A stretch of 64,000 bases of DNA, from assembly GCA_045652745.1 (NCBI GenBank), contig JAZRUW010000009.1:32406-96405 (forward strand), in the 5' to 3' direction. The notes under the pieces were generated by a model. It saw only the letters and a program-made list of their open reading frames with translations, did not search any database and was not told the DNA's origin. Of the stretch, positions 27,069-35,890 are shown piece by piece; position 1 is the first letter of the stretch; every line of letters starts with the position of its first letter. The translations under genes and the position numbers were made by a program. This stretch comes from RGIG2041 sp045652745 (GTDB taxonomy: Bacteria; Bacillota; Clostridia; UBA1381; UMGS1253).

Positions 27069-27097
27069 TTGCTATTCAAAGATAAGCCAATTATAAT
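27069..27097 (+). promoter_or_regulatory. Upstream promoter of pgcA
   Basis: TTGCTA (27069-27074), 17 bp, TATAAT (27092-27097). It would give a leader of about 195 bases before the gene; no riboswitch was recognised in that leader. Confidence 0.6.
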
Positions 27098-27186
27098 AAA
27101 AGCATAAGCATATGCGTCGGCAAAGGCTGTTTGTTTTTCTTTCGTTTCATACACCCCACCTAAAAACATTCCCCCCTAAAAAAATG

Positions 27187-27215
27187 TTGCCACCAAGCAA
27201 AAAGTTTGGTACAAT
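27187..27215 (+). promoter_or_regulatory. Proximal promoter of pgcA
   Basis: TTGCCA (27187-27192), 17 bp, TACAAT (27210-27215), 84 bp before the start codon. Confidence 0.65.
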
Positions 27216-27298
27216 GTATGTGGACGAAGAAATGAGATAGGCAGTTTTTGCCTTTTGTTTTACTTGAAGAATATCTACATAGAAAGAAGGAACAGAAA

Positions 27299-29032
27299 AT
27301 GAGAAAAACAGCGCAGGAGTTGTACCGTTACTGGTTGGATAGTGCCGTAGCAGATACGGACACAAAACAGGAACTGACTGCGATTGCAAACGACGAAAAG
27401 GAAATTGAAGAACGCTTTTACCGCGATTTGGAATTCGGCACGGGTGGTATGCGTGGTATTCTGGGCGCAGGTACCAACCGCATGAACATTTACACCGTGC
27501 GCCGTGCAGCGCAGGGCCTTGCCAAATATGTGCTTGATGCCGGCAAGGCGGCAGATGGCGTTGTCATCGGTTATGATACGCGTTATTTCTCGGACACCTT
27601 TGCAAAGGAAACGGCAAAGGTGCTCATTGCCAATGGTATTAAGGCATACCTGTTTGATTGCATCCATGCTACACCGGAGGTTTCGTTCGGTGTTCGCTAT
27701 TACAAGGCGGCGGCCGGCGTTATGATTACGGCCAGCCATAACCCGAAAGAGTACAACGGCTTTAAGGCGTACGGCAGCGACGGTGCACAGTTCCCGCCGG
27801 AGGCGAGCGATGTCATCGTAGAGGTTGTCAACCGCTGTGATATTTTTGAAGATGTGAAAGTGATTTCCGATGCGGAGTTTGAAAACAGTCCGCTTTTGGT
27901 TAAAATCGGCGCCGAGGTCGATGCGGCATTTTTGGATGCTGTGTATGCGCAAAGCATCAATCCGGACGTGTTTGCCAAGGTCGGCGACGATTTTAAAGTG
28001 GTTTACACACCGTTTCACGGTACTGGCCTTCGTCCGGTGACGGCGATTTTTGAAAAAATCGGCATCAAAAATGTGATTGTAGAGCCGACGCAGGCAAAAC
28101 CAGACCCGGCGTTTTCTACGGTAAAATCTCCGAATCCGGAGGAAAAAGAGGGCTTTACCCGTGCAATCGCACTGGCAAAGGAACACGGTGCTTCGCTGAT
28201 TATCGGTACGGACCCGGATGCAGACCGCGTGGGCGTGGTTGTGCGCGATAAAGACGGCGAATATCAGGTGCTCACGGGCAACCAGACGGGCGCGCTTTTG
28301 TGCCGTTATGTGCTGGATGCGAAAAAGCGCAAGGGTGTACTTAAGAACAATTCGGTGCTGATTAAAACGATTGTAACCTCCGATGCCGCACGCGCAATTG
28401 CCGCAGATTACGGTGTGCAGGTGGTGGATGTGTTTACCGGATTTAAGTATATCGCAGAAAAAATTGCAGACTATGAGGTGACGGGTGCACATACCTATGA
28501 ATTCGGTTTTGAGGAAAGTTACGGCTATCTGCCGGGTACTTACGCGCGTGACAAAGATGCGGTCGGCGCGACGATGCTGATTGCAGAAATGGCGGCGGAT
28601 TATCAGTTAAAAGGCATGACGCTCTATGACGGTTTAACGGAGCTTTATGAAAAATACGGCTTCTTTGCAGAGTCCACCGTTTCGGTGTATATGCCGGGCA
28701 AGGACGGCATGCAAAAAATCGCCGATACCATGAAGGGCATCCGCGAAAATATGCCGAGCGAATTTGGCGGTATTGCAATTGCGGAAAAAGAAGATTACAG
28801 CATCAATACAAAATATCTTGCAGACGGCACGACTACCGAAATCGGTGACTTTGCAAAGAGCAACGTGCTTCGCTTCCGTTTGGCGGACGGCAAGACCTTT
28901 ATTGCCATTCGTCCGTCAGGTACAGAGCCGAAAATCAAGCTCTATTTCTGCACGGCGGCAGAAAGCAAGACAGCGGCAGAAAGCCAGATTGCTTTCCTGA
29001 CCGGTGCGGTGAGAAGTTATCTGAATATTTAA
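27299..29032 (+). CDS. pgcA: Phosphoglucomutase/phosphomannomutase (phospho-sugar mutase)
   Basis: Interconverts hexose 1- and 6-phosphates, supplying glucose 1-phosphate for surface glycans. The 577-residue protein has FGTGGMRGILGAGTNRMN, the phosphoserine loop MITASHNPKEYNG (Ser146), the metal loop IGTDPDADRVGV, FGFEESYGYLPG and the phosphate-binding RPSGTEPKIKLYF. Length fits the Firmicute alpha-phosphoglucomutase group. The start at 27299 follows GAAGGAACAG; an earlier ATG at 27248 has no good ribosome site. Confidence 0.92.
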   Translation: MRKTAQELYRYWLDSAVADTDTKQELTAIANDEKEIEERFYRDLEFGTGGMRGILGAGTNRMNIYTVRRAAQGLAKYVLDAGKAADGVVIGYDTRYFSDTFAKETAKVLIANGIKAYLFDCIHATPEVSFGVRYYKAAAGVMITASHNPKEYNGFKAYGSDGAQFPPEASDVIVEVVNRCDIFEDVKVISDAEFENSPLLVKIGAEVDAAFLDAVYAQSINPDVFAKVGDDFKVVYTPFHGTGLRPVTAIFEKIGIKNVIVEPTQAKPDPAFSTVKSPNPEEKEGFTRAIALAKEHGASLIIGTDPDADRVGVVVRDKDGEYQVLTGNQTGALLCRYVLDAKKRKGVLKNNSVLIKTIVTSDAARAIAADYGVQVVDVFTGFKYIAEKIADYEVTGAHTYEFGFEESYGYLPGTYARDKDAVGATMLIAEMAADYQLKGMTLYDGLTELYEKYGFFAESTVSVYMPGKDGMQKIADTMKGIRENMPSEFGGIAIAEKEDYSINTKYLADGTTTEIGDFAKSNVLRFRLADGKTFIAIRPSGTEPKIKLYFCTAAESKTAAESQIAFLTGAVRSYLNI

Positions 29033-29049
29033 AAACAAATAATAAAAAC

Positions 29050-29083
29050 AAAAGCAACCGAAAATTTTTTCGGTTGCTTTTTC
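29050..29083. terminator. Bidirectional terminator between pgcA and cysK
   Basis: Stem AAAGCAACCGAAAA / TTTTCGGTTGCTTT flanked by A and T runs, between convergent genes. Confidence 0.85.
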
Positions 29084-29089
29084 TATGGA

Positions 29090-30004
29090 TTATTTAAATG
29101 CGTCCGTAGATAAATATCGCTCGCCTGTGTCCGGCAGGAGAACCACGACGGTTTTGCCTGCGTTTTCCGGTCTGTCGGCGATGATGGTTGCCGCATGAAG
29201 TGCAGCGCCGGAAGAGATGCCGACGAGCAGGCCTTCTGTTTGTACCAAGGCTTTTGCCGCTTTGTAGGCTTCTTCGGTTTTGACGGTTACGATTTCGTCA
29301 TAGATGTCCGTATCCAAAACGGTCGGCACAAAATTTGCGCCGATGCCCTGCAGGCCGTGCGCGCCGGATTTGCCTTCGGAAAGCAGGGGAGAGTCAAACG
29401 GCTCTACGGCTACGATTTGAATGTTTTTATTTTTTGATTTTAAATATTTTCCCGTACCGGTCAGCGTACCGCCCGTGCCGACGCCTGCGACAAAGATATC
29501 GACATTGCCGTCGGTGTCCGTCCAGATTTCGGGGCCGGTGGTTTCGAAATGCGCCTTGGCATTTTCCGGATTGTCAAACTGTCCCGGAATGAAACTGTTT
29601 TCATGCTGCGCGGCAAGCTCTTTTGCTTTTTCTACCGCGCCCGTCATGCCCAAACGTCCTTCGGTCAAAACGATTTGTGCGCCGTAGGCGGTAAGCAGAT
29701 TGCGGCGTTCGATGCTCATGGTGTCCGGCATCGTTAAAATCACTTTGTAGCCTTTATAAGCGGCCATAGCGGCGAGGGCAATGCCCGTGTTTCCACTGGT
29801 CGGCTCAATAATAATACTGTTCGGCTTTAATGCACCGGTTTCTTCGGCGGCGGTGAGCATTTTCAGCGCGGCTCTGTCTTTGGCAGAGCCTGCCGGATTG
29901 AAAAATTCCACCTTCGCAAAAATCTTTTGCTTCGGTGCAAAACGGGAAAGTGCTACAAGCGGCGTGTTGCCGACAAGTTCGGTAATGTTTTTATAAATTG
30001 CCAT
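29090..30004 (-). CDS. cysK: Cysteine synthase A (O-acetylserine sulfhydrylase)
   Basis: PLP enzyme making cysteine from O-acetylserine and sulfide. The 304-residue protein has ITELVGNTPLVALSR, the PLP lysine Lys42 in NPAGSAKDRAAL, the substrate loop EPTSGNTGIALA and the PLP phosphate loop GVGTGGTLTG. The ATG at 30004 has CAGGAGG upstream, although the frame is open well before it inside the preceding gene. It overlaps the end of the GT4-CsaB gene by 14 bases, so it reads as the last gene of the surface-glycan operon. Confidence 0.94.
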   Translation of the reverse strand: MAIYKNITELVGNTPLVALSRFAPKQKIFAKVEFFNPAGSAKDRAALKMLTAAEETGALKPNSIIIEPTSGNTGIALAAMAAYKGYKVILTMPDTMSIERRNLLTAYGAQIVLTEGRLGMTGAVEKAKELAAQHENSFIPGQFDNPENAKAHFETTGPEIWTDTDGNVDIFVAGVGTGGTLTGTGKYLKSKNKNIQIVAVEPFDSPLLSEGKSGAHGLQGIGANFVPTVLDTDIYDEIVTVKTEEAYKAAKALVQTEGLLVGISSGAALHAATIIADRPENAGKTVVVLLPDTGERYLSTDAFK

Positions 30005-32219
30005 GTTGTGCCTCCTGTAAAAGCGCCAGTGCAATTTCTGCATTCTTTTCTGCACGTGCGCGAAGTTCGGTATTGTCAATGGCGCACACGTTTTGTACGC
30101 ATTGGGCCACCTCTGCACACAGACGTGCAGCATCAAACTCACCGAGTGCAATGCGATGCTTCATTCCGGCATCGTGCATAAAGCCGCTGATTTTCGGGTC
30201 GTAGTCGATGGCTACGGCATCCTTGCCGATGGCGGCGGCATAAATCAATGTATGCAGGCGCATGGCAATGATTAAGTCGGCGCGTGTTAAAAGTTGCATG
30301 GTTTCCGTCACCTCGGGTGGCGTTTCGATGATATATGCGGATTGGGTCATGCGTTTTAATATGTCACGCGAAAATTCCAAGTCACGCGGATATTGCATCG
30401 GTAAAAAGACGATGCTTTTTTTGTGCGCGGTTGCAATTTTGTCCAAAGCGGAAGCCAACTGTGCACGGAAATCGGGTTTTGCATTTTTTGCGCTTCGCAC
30501 GGAAACGGCGATGAATGCTTCGTTTTCCGCAAGTCCTGCGTTTTTCAAAATTGCTGTAGCACGGCGGCAATCTTTCGGCGTAAGTGTCAGTGCCGGGTCT
30601 GCGGTTACGCAGTGTTGTACATTGCCCAGGCCGAGGCGCAGAAGTTCTTTTTCGGAATGGCTGTCGCGTAATGTGATGACATCCACACAGCTTGGAATAA
30701 TTTTTTGGCAAAGTTCGCGGTCAAATTTATATTTGACCGGGCCGATGCCGTTGGCAAGCTGAATGACTTTTAAACCGTAGTGCTTGGCTAAACGGATAAC
30801 TGCCAGATAGTACCACAGGGATTGCGGACTGGTTTCGTCCTGAATGAGAGAACCACCGCCGCTGATGAGCATTGAGGTGTTTTTCAATATGCCGCAAAGC
30901 GACATCAGATTACTGCGGTTGATGGCATCCACGCCGTACTGTAAGCGTGTAGAGCGCGGCGCGGCGGATAGGACTGCTGCGCGCAGATTCGGTTTCTTTG
31001 CTTTAAGGCCGTCCAAAATGGCGAGCAAAAGTGCATCGTCACCGCTGTTGTGAAAACCGTAGTAGCCGGAAAGCACCACATCGTAGCGTTTATCTGCAGT
31101 ATAGTCCTCTAAAATATTTTTATACATTTCCAGATGCTTTTTTGCAAAAGAATCATCCGAGAAATGTTCGGTTGCGAGTTTGTAAATGTTTTCACCCATT
31201 TGCGCGAGGGTTTCGGGCGCGCTTGCCAAAGATAAAATATGCTCGGCCATTTCTTCGTAGTTGCCGACATCAAACAGATAACCGGTTTCGTCGTCGTGCA
31301 CGAGGGCAGGAATACCGCCGACGCGCGAAGCAACCATGGGAAGACGCATTGCCGCACCTTCGAGCATCGAGTACGGAAAACTTTCGCAAAGGGAAGTTAA
31401 TGTATTGATATCAATAAAGTTTAAAAAGCCGTAGTTGTCGGAAACGTAACCTAAAAACTGCAAGCCTTCGCCGATGTGCAGATTGCGCGCGAGTGCTTCT
31501 AAATTCTTGCGTTCCGCGCCGTCGCCGCCGATTAAAAAGCGAAGGCGCTTGTTTTGTGCGCAGGCCTTTGCCGCACAGCGCACAAATGTTGCCACGTCTT
31601 TTACAATGTCTAAACGTGCCAGTATACCGACGTAAATGCAGTCGGGGTCATAGGCAATGCCGTAATTTTTTGCGAAGGTTTCCTTGTCCGTCACCGCGGT
31701 CGGTACGGCGGAAAAATTCATGCCGTTGTATACGGTCTGGATGCTATTGGGGCGAAAGTTTCTTTCGCGCAGCATCGCAGAGAAGGCATCGGATACCGCA
31801 ATAAAATAGTCAATTCTGCGCAGGGCATAGCGGTTCATGTTCGTAAACATCAGCTTTTTGAAGAAATCATCGAAGTCTAACAGATAGTCACTGTGCATGG
31901 TGGTGACAATCGGGATGTTGATTTTTTTCTTTAAAAAAACGGACACGAAATTTGCTCTTGCACCATGTACATGCAAAAGATCGTAATGCTCGTTATTGAG
32001 TTTTTTTGCGATGGCGTTTGCCACAGACAAATCCATACGGTTTTTTTGCTTGAACAATACGGTATCTTTGTAATTGGCGGCAAAATCCGTGTAGAAATCA
32101 CCCTCCATTAAACACGCCACAGTAATGGTTGCGTACTCGGAGAGCTTGTAGACGAGATTTTTCAAATGTGTTTTTGCGCCGCCGCTGTCGCCGCCGCTGA
32201 TCAGATGCAGAATTTTCAT
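29991..32219 (-). CDS. csaB: Glycosyltransferase family 4 fused to CsaB-type polysaccharide pyruvyltransferase
   Basis: A 742-residue fusion. Residues 1 to about 375 form a GT4 enzyme (MKILHLISGGDSGGAKTHL, VGILARLDIVKDVATFV, GGDGAERKNLEAL, and the ESFPYSMLEGAAMRLPMVAS nucleotide-sugar block). Residues about 385-742 form a CsaB-like pyruvyltransferase (VVLSGYYGFHNSGDDALLLAI, SGGGSLIQDETS, ANGIGPV, VTADPALTL, AMRLHTLIYAA). CsaB adds pyruvate ketals to wall polymers, which in other Firmicutes anchor S-layer-homology proteins. The GT4 half probably adds the sugar that the second half modifies. Start at 32219 follows CCGGAGG; an upstream open stretch lies inside the polymerase gene. Confidence 0.87.
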   Translation of the reverse strand: MKILHLISGGDSGGAKTHLKNLVYKLSEYATITVACLMEGDFYTDFAANYKDTVLFKQKNRMDLSVANAIAKKLNNEHYDLLHVHGARANFVSVFLKKKINIPIVTTMHSDYLLDFDDFFKKLMFTNMNRYALRRIDYFIAVSDAFSAMLRERNFRPNSIQTVYNGMNFSAVPTAVTDKETFAKNYGIAYDPDCIYVGILARLDIVKDVATFVRCAAKACAQNKRLRFLIGGDGAERKNLEALARNLHIGEGLQFLGYVSDNYGFLNFIDINTLTSLCESFPYSMLEGAAMRLPMVASRVGGIPALVHDDETGYLFDVGNYEEMAEHILSLASAPETLAQMGENIYKLATEHFSDDSFAKKHLEMYKNILEDYTADKRYDVVLSGYYGFHNSGDDALLLAILDGLKAKKPNLRAAVLSAAPRSTRLQYGVDAINRSNLMSLCGILKNTSMLISGGGSLIQDETSPQSLWYYLAVIRLAKHYGLKVIQLANGIGPVKYKFDRELCQKIIPSCVDVITLRDSHSEKELLRLGLGNVQHCVTADPALTLTPKDCRRATAILKNAGLAENEAFIAVSVRSAKNAKPDFRAQLASALDKIATAHKKSIVFLPMQYPRDLEFSRDILKRMTQSAYIIETPPEVTETMQLLTRADLIIAMRLHTLIYAAAIGKDAVAIDYDPKISGFMHDAGMKHRIALGEFDAARLCAEVAQCVQNVCAIDNTELRARAEKNAEIALALLQEAQHGNL

Positions 32220-32239
32220 GCGTTTTGCCTCCGGATGGG

Positions 32240-33769
32240 TTACTTTTCTTTTTTGGAGAGGCGGATTGCACAAAGCAGGATGCCGACTGCAATCCAGAAT
32301 ACAAACATTACACGCGGATAAAACCAGATATATTCGGCCGCGCATACAAAGCTGATACCGCCCAGGGAGGCGATGCCAGCAATGATGATATTGCGCAGAG
32401 CGGAATCTGCGCGGTTAAAGGTCGCAAGCGCCTTTTTTACGGTAGAAAACATAAAGGTTAAGAAGCTGATACCGCCGAGCAGTCCCAGTTCGACAAAGAC
32501 TTCCAGATAGAGCATGTGCGCGTGCGGCGCCGCTAAGCCGAGCGGGTTTGCATAGAGCGGATACAGCTTGCCGAATGCTGCAGGCCCGAGACCGATACCG
32601 GTCACAATGTGCTCACGCAGCATCTTTAAAATACCTTCCCAGATATAGATACGGCTGGCGTTGGAGGTATCCTCCATGGAGCCGATGGTCAAAATGCGGT
32701 TCATAACCGTTTCCGGAAGAAGCGGAATGCATAAAACCGCTATGATAGCAAGAGGAATTAAAAGTCGCCAATCATAGAGCGCAATAAACAATAGCGCGGC
32801 AATGGCAAAAGCCACATAGCATGAGCGCGAATAACTCATCATCAGCGCGGCGATGCAAACACCGAGCAGCGCAATCCAGAACAGTTTTGCTTTTTTGCCT
32901 TTGGAATTTAAAAGCATCGCACCGGCAAACGGTGCAAGCAGTACAATCACTTCCGCGAAGTTGTTCGGGTTGGAGAGCGTGGCATAGACTCTGCCCGGCA
33001 TCCCCTCGTTGGTGGCTACATCCGTAAATTCCGGATTGACCTCCACGCCCAAAAAGCGCTGAATGATACCGAACAGACATAACACGCCGAGGCCCGTAAG
33101 CAGGATGTGCAAAAAGACGGAAAGCGCCGTTTTGCTTCTTATGCCGCCTGCACAAACCACGGTAAAAATGACCGAAGAGAAAAAGAACAGGGCGACACGT
33201 ATGCCGTCCCCGCGGTCAGGCGTAATCAGCATGCCTGCAAAAATGGCCAATATAAAGGCGATTAGAGAGGCGCTGATTGCACGTGTATCTTTACCGATAC
33301 CGGGCAGGGTTTGCATCTGGACAAGATACAGCGCCGCTAAGGCGAGAGCGCCGATAAAGGCATAGACATTGTTCCAAAAATCGTGCGGCACGAGCAGCAT
33401 CAATGCAAAGAAAACTGCCGCGAGGTATTCTATCCCGAACAAACCGTGCGCTTTGAGTTTGCGCAGGGTATTGCCGAGAATACCGCCGTCGCTTGCTTTC
33501 CATATCGGCCGTGCAACGGCTGTGGCGCATTTGCTGATGCCGCCGAGGACACGGTTTGCAAACGAGTAAATGTATGAAGTTTTGTAGTGCGCCTCCAGTT
33601 TAGAGGGGGAAACGAAATAGTTGCGCAGTGCGCTTTGGGTAAATGCAGATTTGATTGCATTTGCCGCGCGCATTACACAGGCATAACTAAACGAGGTTTT
33701 GTACTGCATCAGGCAGTTTTTCAGCCAAAGCAGAATATGCCCCGTAACACTTTGTCGGAACATGGCCAT
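32240..33769 (-). CDS. O-antigen ligase/polymerase-like (Wzy/WaaL) membrane protein
   Basis: A 509-residue polytopic protein with about 12 hydrophobic helices after a soluble N-terminal 110 residues. It has the large periplasmic-type loop with VARVY-like GRVYATLSNPNNFAEVIVLL and the later HIVTGIGLGPAAFGKLYP and HAHMLYLEVFVELGLLGG. That pattern is typical of the O-antigen ligase family, where an Arg and a His in these loops act in glycan transfer. It probably polymerises or ligates the surface glycan. Two ATGs (33769 and 33763) share one AAGGAGG and cannot be told apart. It sits inside the operon between DUF4330 and GT4-CsaB genes. Confidence 0.82.
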   Translation of the reverse strand: MAMFRQSVTGHILLWLKNCLMQYKTSFSYACVMRAANAIKSAFTQSALRNYFVSPSKLEAHYKTSYIYSFANRVLGGISKCATAVARPIWKASDGGILGNTLRKLKAHGLFGIEYLAAVFFALMLLVPHDFWNNVYAFIGALALAALYLVQMQTLPGIGKDTRAISASLIAFILAIFAGMLITPDRGDGIRVALFFFSSVIFTVVCAGGIRSKTALSVFLHILLTGLGVLCLFGIIQRFLGVEVNPEFTDVATNEGMPGRVYATLSNPNNFAEVIVLLAPFAGAMLLNSKGKKAKLFWIALLGVCIAALMMSYSRSCYVAFAIAALLFIALYDWRLLIPLAIIAVLCIPLLPETVMNRILTIGSMEDTSNASRIYIWEGILKMLREHIVTGIGLGPAAFGKLYPLYANPLGLAAPHAHMLYLEVFVELGLLGGISFLTFMFSTVKKALATFNRADSALRNIIIAGIASLGGISFVCAAEYIWFYPRVMFVFWIAVGILLCAIRLSKKEK

Positions 33770-33778
33770 AAAGCCTCC

Positions 33779-34258
33779 TTATTTTACTTCAATGCCGGAA
33801 ACGCGGCCGTAAATTTTGGCTTTACCTACGCGCAGGGTAATCGAATGACCCACGCCGTATTTGGAAGAACCGATCTGGATACCGTGCGGATACGGCTCGC
33901 CCGATACGGTCACTTCCGTGGTCAGTTTTACACTATTGTAACCGTCGCGGCTCGTTGTGCAAAGCTTGCCTTGTGCATTGCCGATATAGGATACGGAAGG
34001 CTCTACGGTTACGCTTGTTACATGACCGAGCGGTACATCTTTGTATTCGTCGCTGACTGGGTCGCCTTCAAATATGGCTTCTGCCGCAAAGGTCGGCACT
34101 TCTTCGCAAAAATAACTTACCACATAAGTGGTTTGCTGCACATTTTGTTCGCTGTTCGGCTCTACAAAGAGCTTATAGCCTGCAAAGCAGAGTGCGGCAA
34201 TGAGCACGAGCACAACAATGGCGTCGATAATGTTGAATTTGCATTTCTTTTCGGACAT
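33779..34258 (-). CDS. DUF4330 family protein
   Basis: A 159-residue protein with a cytoplasmic start, one membrane helix (NIIDAIVVLVLIAALCFAGY) and a beta-rich outer domain (VTVEPSVSYIGNAQGKL, VGKAKIYGRVSGIEV). The FNIIDA start is characteristic of DUF4330. Function is unknown; its place in the glycan operon suggests a structural or regulatory partner of the polymerase or flippase. Ribosome site AAGGAGG lies at normal spacing. Confidence 0.7.
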   Translation of the reverse strand: MSEKKCKFNIIDAIVVLVLIAALCFAGYKLFVEPNSEQNVQQTTYVVSYFCEEVPTFAAEAIFEGDPVSDEYKDVPLGHVTSVTVEPSVSYIGNAQGKLCTTSRDGYNSVKLTTEVTVSGEPYPHGIQIGSSKYGVGHSITLRVGKAKIYGRVSGIEVK

Positions 34259-34270
34259 GGGAGTTCCTCC

Positions 34271-35890
34271 TTAGTGATACACCGCAAAGGTGTCATCTAA
34301 TATTTTATTTAGATTAAAGACTTCAAATATAGCTTTAAGTGCATTTTCGCTGTAGCGCTGATACAACGCAGGCTCGTCCATCAGGCGGCAAATGGCATTC
34401 GCCATTGCATCCGTATTGCCGTACGGCACGAGCAGACCGCAATCGTTATTTAAAATGTCGGAGTTGCCGCCGACGTCGGTGGCAACCACCGGCAGTTTGC
34501 GGCTGAGCGCTTCCAAGATGGCGAAGCTGAGCGCTTCGTAGCATTTGGCGGAGTTTACGAAAATATCGCTGCCGCGCAAAATGTTGTCCGTATCGGAGCG
34601 AAAACCGAGTTGCAGGATTTCTTTTTCCAATCCGAGGCGCTGGATTTGCGCACGAATGTCTTCAAACAACTCACCGTCACCTGCATAGAGCACCACAAAC
34701 GGGCGTTTTGCAATTTGTTTGAGTTTTGCAATCGAATCCGTGAAAAAATCGAGGCCTTTTGCCATATGGTAACGCGCAAGCGTTGTAATCACGAACGTGT
34801 CCGGCGCAATACCGAGTTCTTCGCGGATGGTGGACGGAATCGGCTTGTATTCTTCCGGCACAATGCCGTTGAAAATGACATCAATTTTCTCTCTGCGCAC
34901 ACCGTTTTGCACCAGTAAATCCGCACCGTTGTTACATACGGAAATGATTTTGTGGTTGCGGTTGGTGATGTAGCGGTTAAACGGACGGTGCCAAAACGGA
35001 TTTTTCAAGGTCAGATGGCAGGTGTAGACCACCTTCGGACCGGAAAAATATCGTTTCGACAGCACCGCAATGTAGTTTTCGCGCGGATACTGCGCGTGGA
35101 TGACATCAATGTTGTTGTCACGGCAGATTTGCGCAAGCTGCTTTGCGGCTTTGAAGTCAAAACTGTTTTTCATCGTTATCTGAAAAGACGGGATGCCGAG
35201 TTCTTGCATCTGCTCGGACAACAGTCCCGATTCATTGTAGGCAAAAAAGCAATGTGCGCGTGTGCCGTGGTAGGCTTTCACCAAATTGAGCACGTACTTT
35301 TCCGTGCCGGCCTTGCCCGCATGGTTAATCAGATACAATATGCGCGGTTTGACGGCATCCGGGTCGCTTGTTCGCTTTTTGATTTCCTTTGCAGGGTTCC
35401 CACCGACAACGGTGTAAGGCTCAACGTCTTTGGTTACTACTGCACCGGCGGCTAAAATTGCGCCGTCACCGACGGTGACACCCGGCAAAATCATCACGTT
35501 TGCGCCAATCCATACGTCGTTTCCGATGGTGACCGCTTTCTTTTGTGCGGTTTGCAGACGCATCGGTTTAGCGACGTTTTCCGTTTCGTGATTTTGCGTG
35601 AAAATCATCACATTCGGCCCCATCATCACGTCGCGGCCGATTTTGAGCGGCCCGGCCACGCGGCAGTTTAAGCCGAGGCCGGAATTGTCGCCGATTTCAA
35701 TATCTTTCCCCGAAGCGAAAAACGCGCCGTGCTCAATATTTACATTTTTGCCCATGTGTTTAAACATCGCTTTGCACAGTCCGCGGCGTATGTGTTTTGC
35801 ACCGAGGCTGTACGGCAGGTCAGAACAGGGCAGATGTCTTGCATACAGATAGTAAAGTCCGTACGCGGCAGGAAAGAAAAATTTGTTCAT
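34271..35890 (-). CDS. Hexapeptide-repeat acyltransferase fused to glycosyltransferase family 4
   Basis: A 539-residue fusion. Residues 1 to about 180 form a left-handed beta-helix acyltransferase of the maltose-acetyltransferase/WcaF kind (IEIGDNSGLGLNCRV, the likely catalytic His in FTQNHE, VTIGNDVWIGANVMILPGV, GAVVTKDVEPYTVVGGNPAK). Residues about 190-539 form a GT4 transferase (YLINHAGKAGTEKYVLNLV, TLARYHMAKGLDFF, YAGDGELFEDI, and the YEALSFAILEALSRKLPVVA block). One polypeptide would thus add a sugar and acylate the glycan. The start abuts the stop of the upstream flippase gene with GAGGTG before it. Confidence 0.87.
   Translation of the reverse strand: MNKFFFPAAYGLYYLYARHLPCSDLPYSLGAKHIRRGLCKAMFKHMGKNVNIEHGAFFASGKDIEIGDNSGLGLNCRVAGPLKIGRDVMMGPNVMIFTQNHETENVAKPMRLQTAQKKAVTIGNDVWIGANVMILPGVTVGDGAILAAGAVVTKDVEPYTVVGGNPAKEIKKRTSDPDAVKPRILYLINHAGKAGTEKYVLNLVKAYHGTRAHCFFAYNESGLLSEQMQELGIPSFQITMKNSFDFKAAKQLAQICRDNNIDVIHAQYPRENYIAVLSKRYFSGPKVVYTCHLTLKNPFWHRPFNRYITNRNHKIISVCNNGADLLVQNGVRREKIDVIFNGIVPEEYKPIPSTIREELGIAPDTFVITTLARYHMAKGLDFFTDSIAKLKQIAKRPFVVLYAGDGELFEDIRAQIQRLGLEKEILQLGFRSDTDNILRGSDIFVNSAKCYEALSFAILEALSRKLPVVATDVGGNSDILNNDCGLLVPYGNTDAMANAICRLMDEPALYQRYSENALKAIFEVFNLNKILDDTFAVYH

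Noticed and set aside
27275..28492. 405-residue open frame antisense to pgcA
   Set aside because: It lies wholly inside a clear phosphoglucomutase gene on the other strand and is rich in His, Arg and Cys, as shadow frames are. No ribosome site.
33587..34300. 237-residue frame opposite the DUF4330 gene
   Set aside because: It crosses two real genes of the opposite-strand operon and lacks a ribosome site and recognisable motifs.
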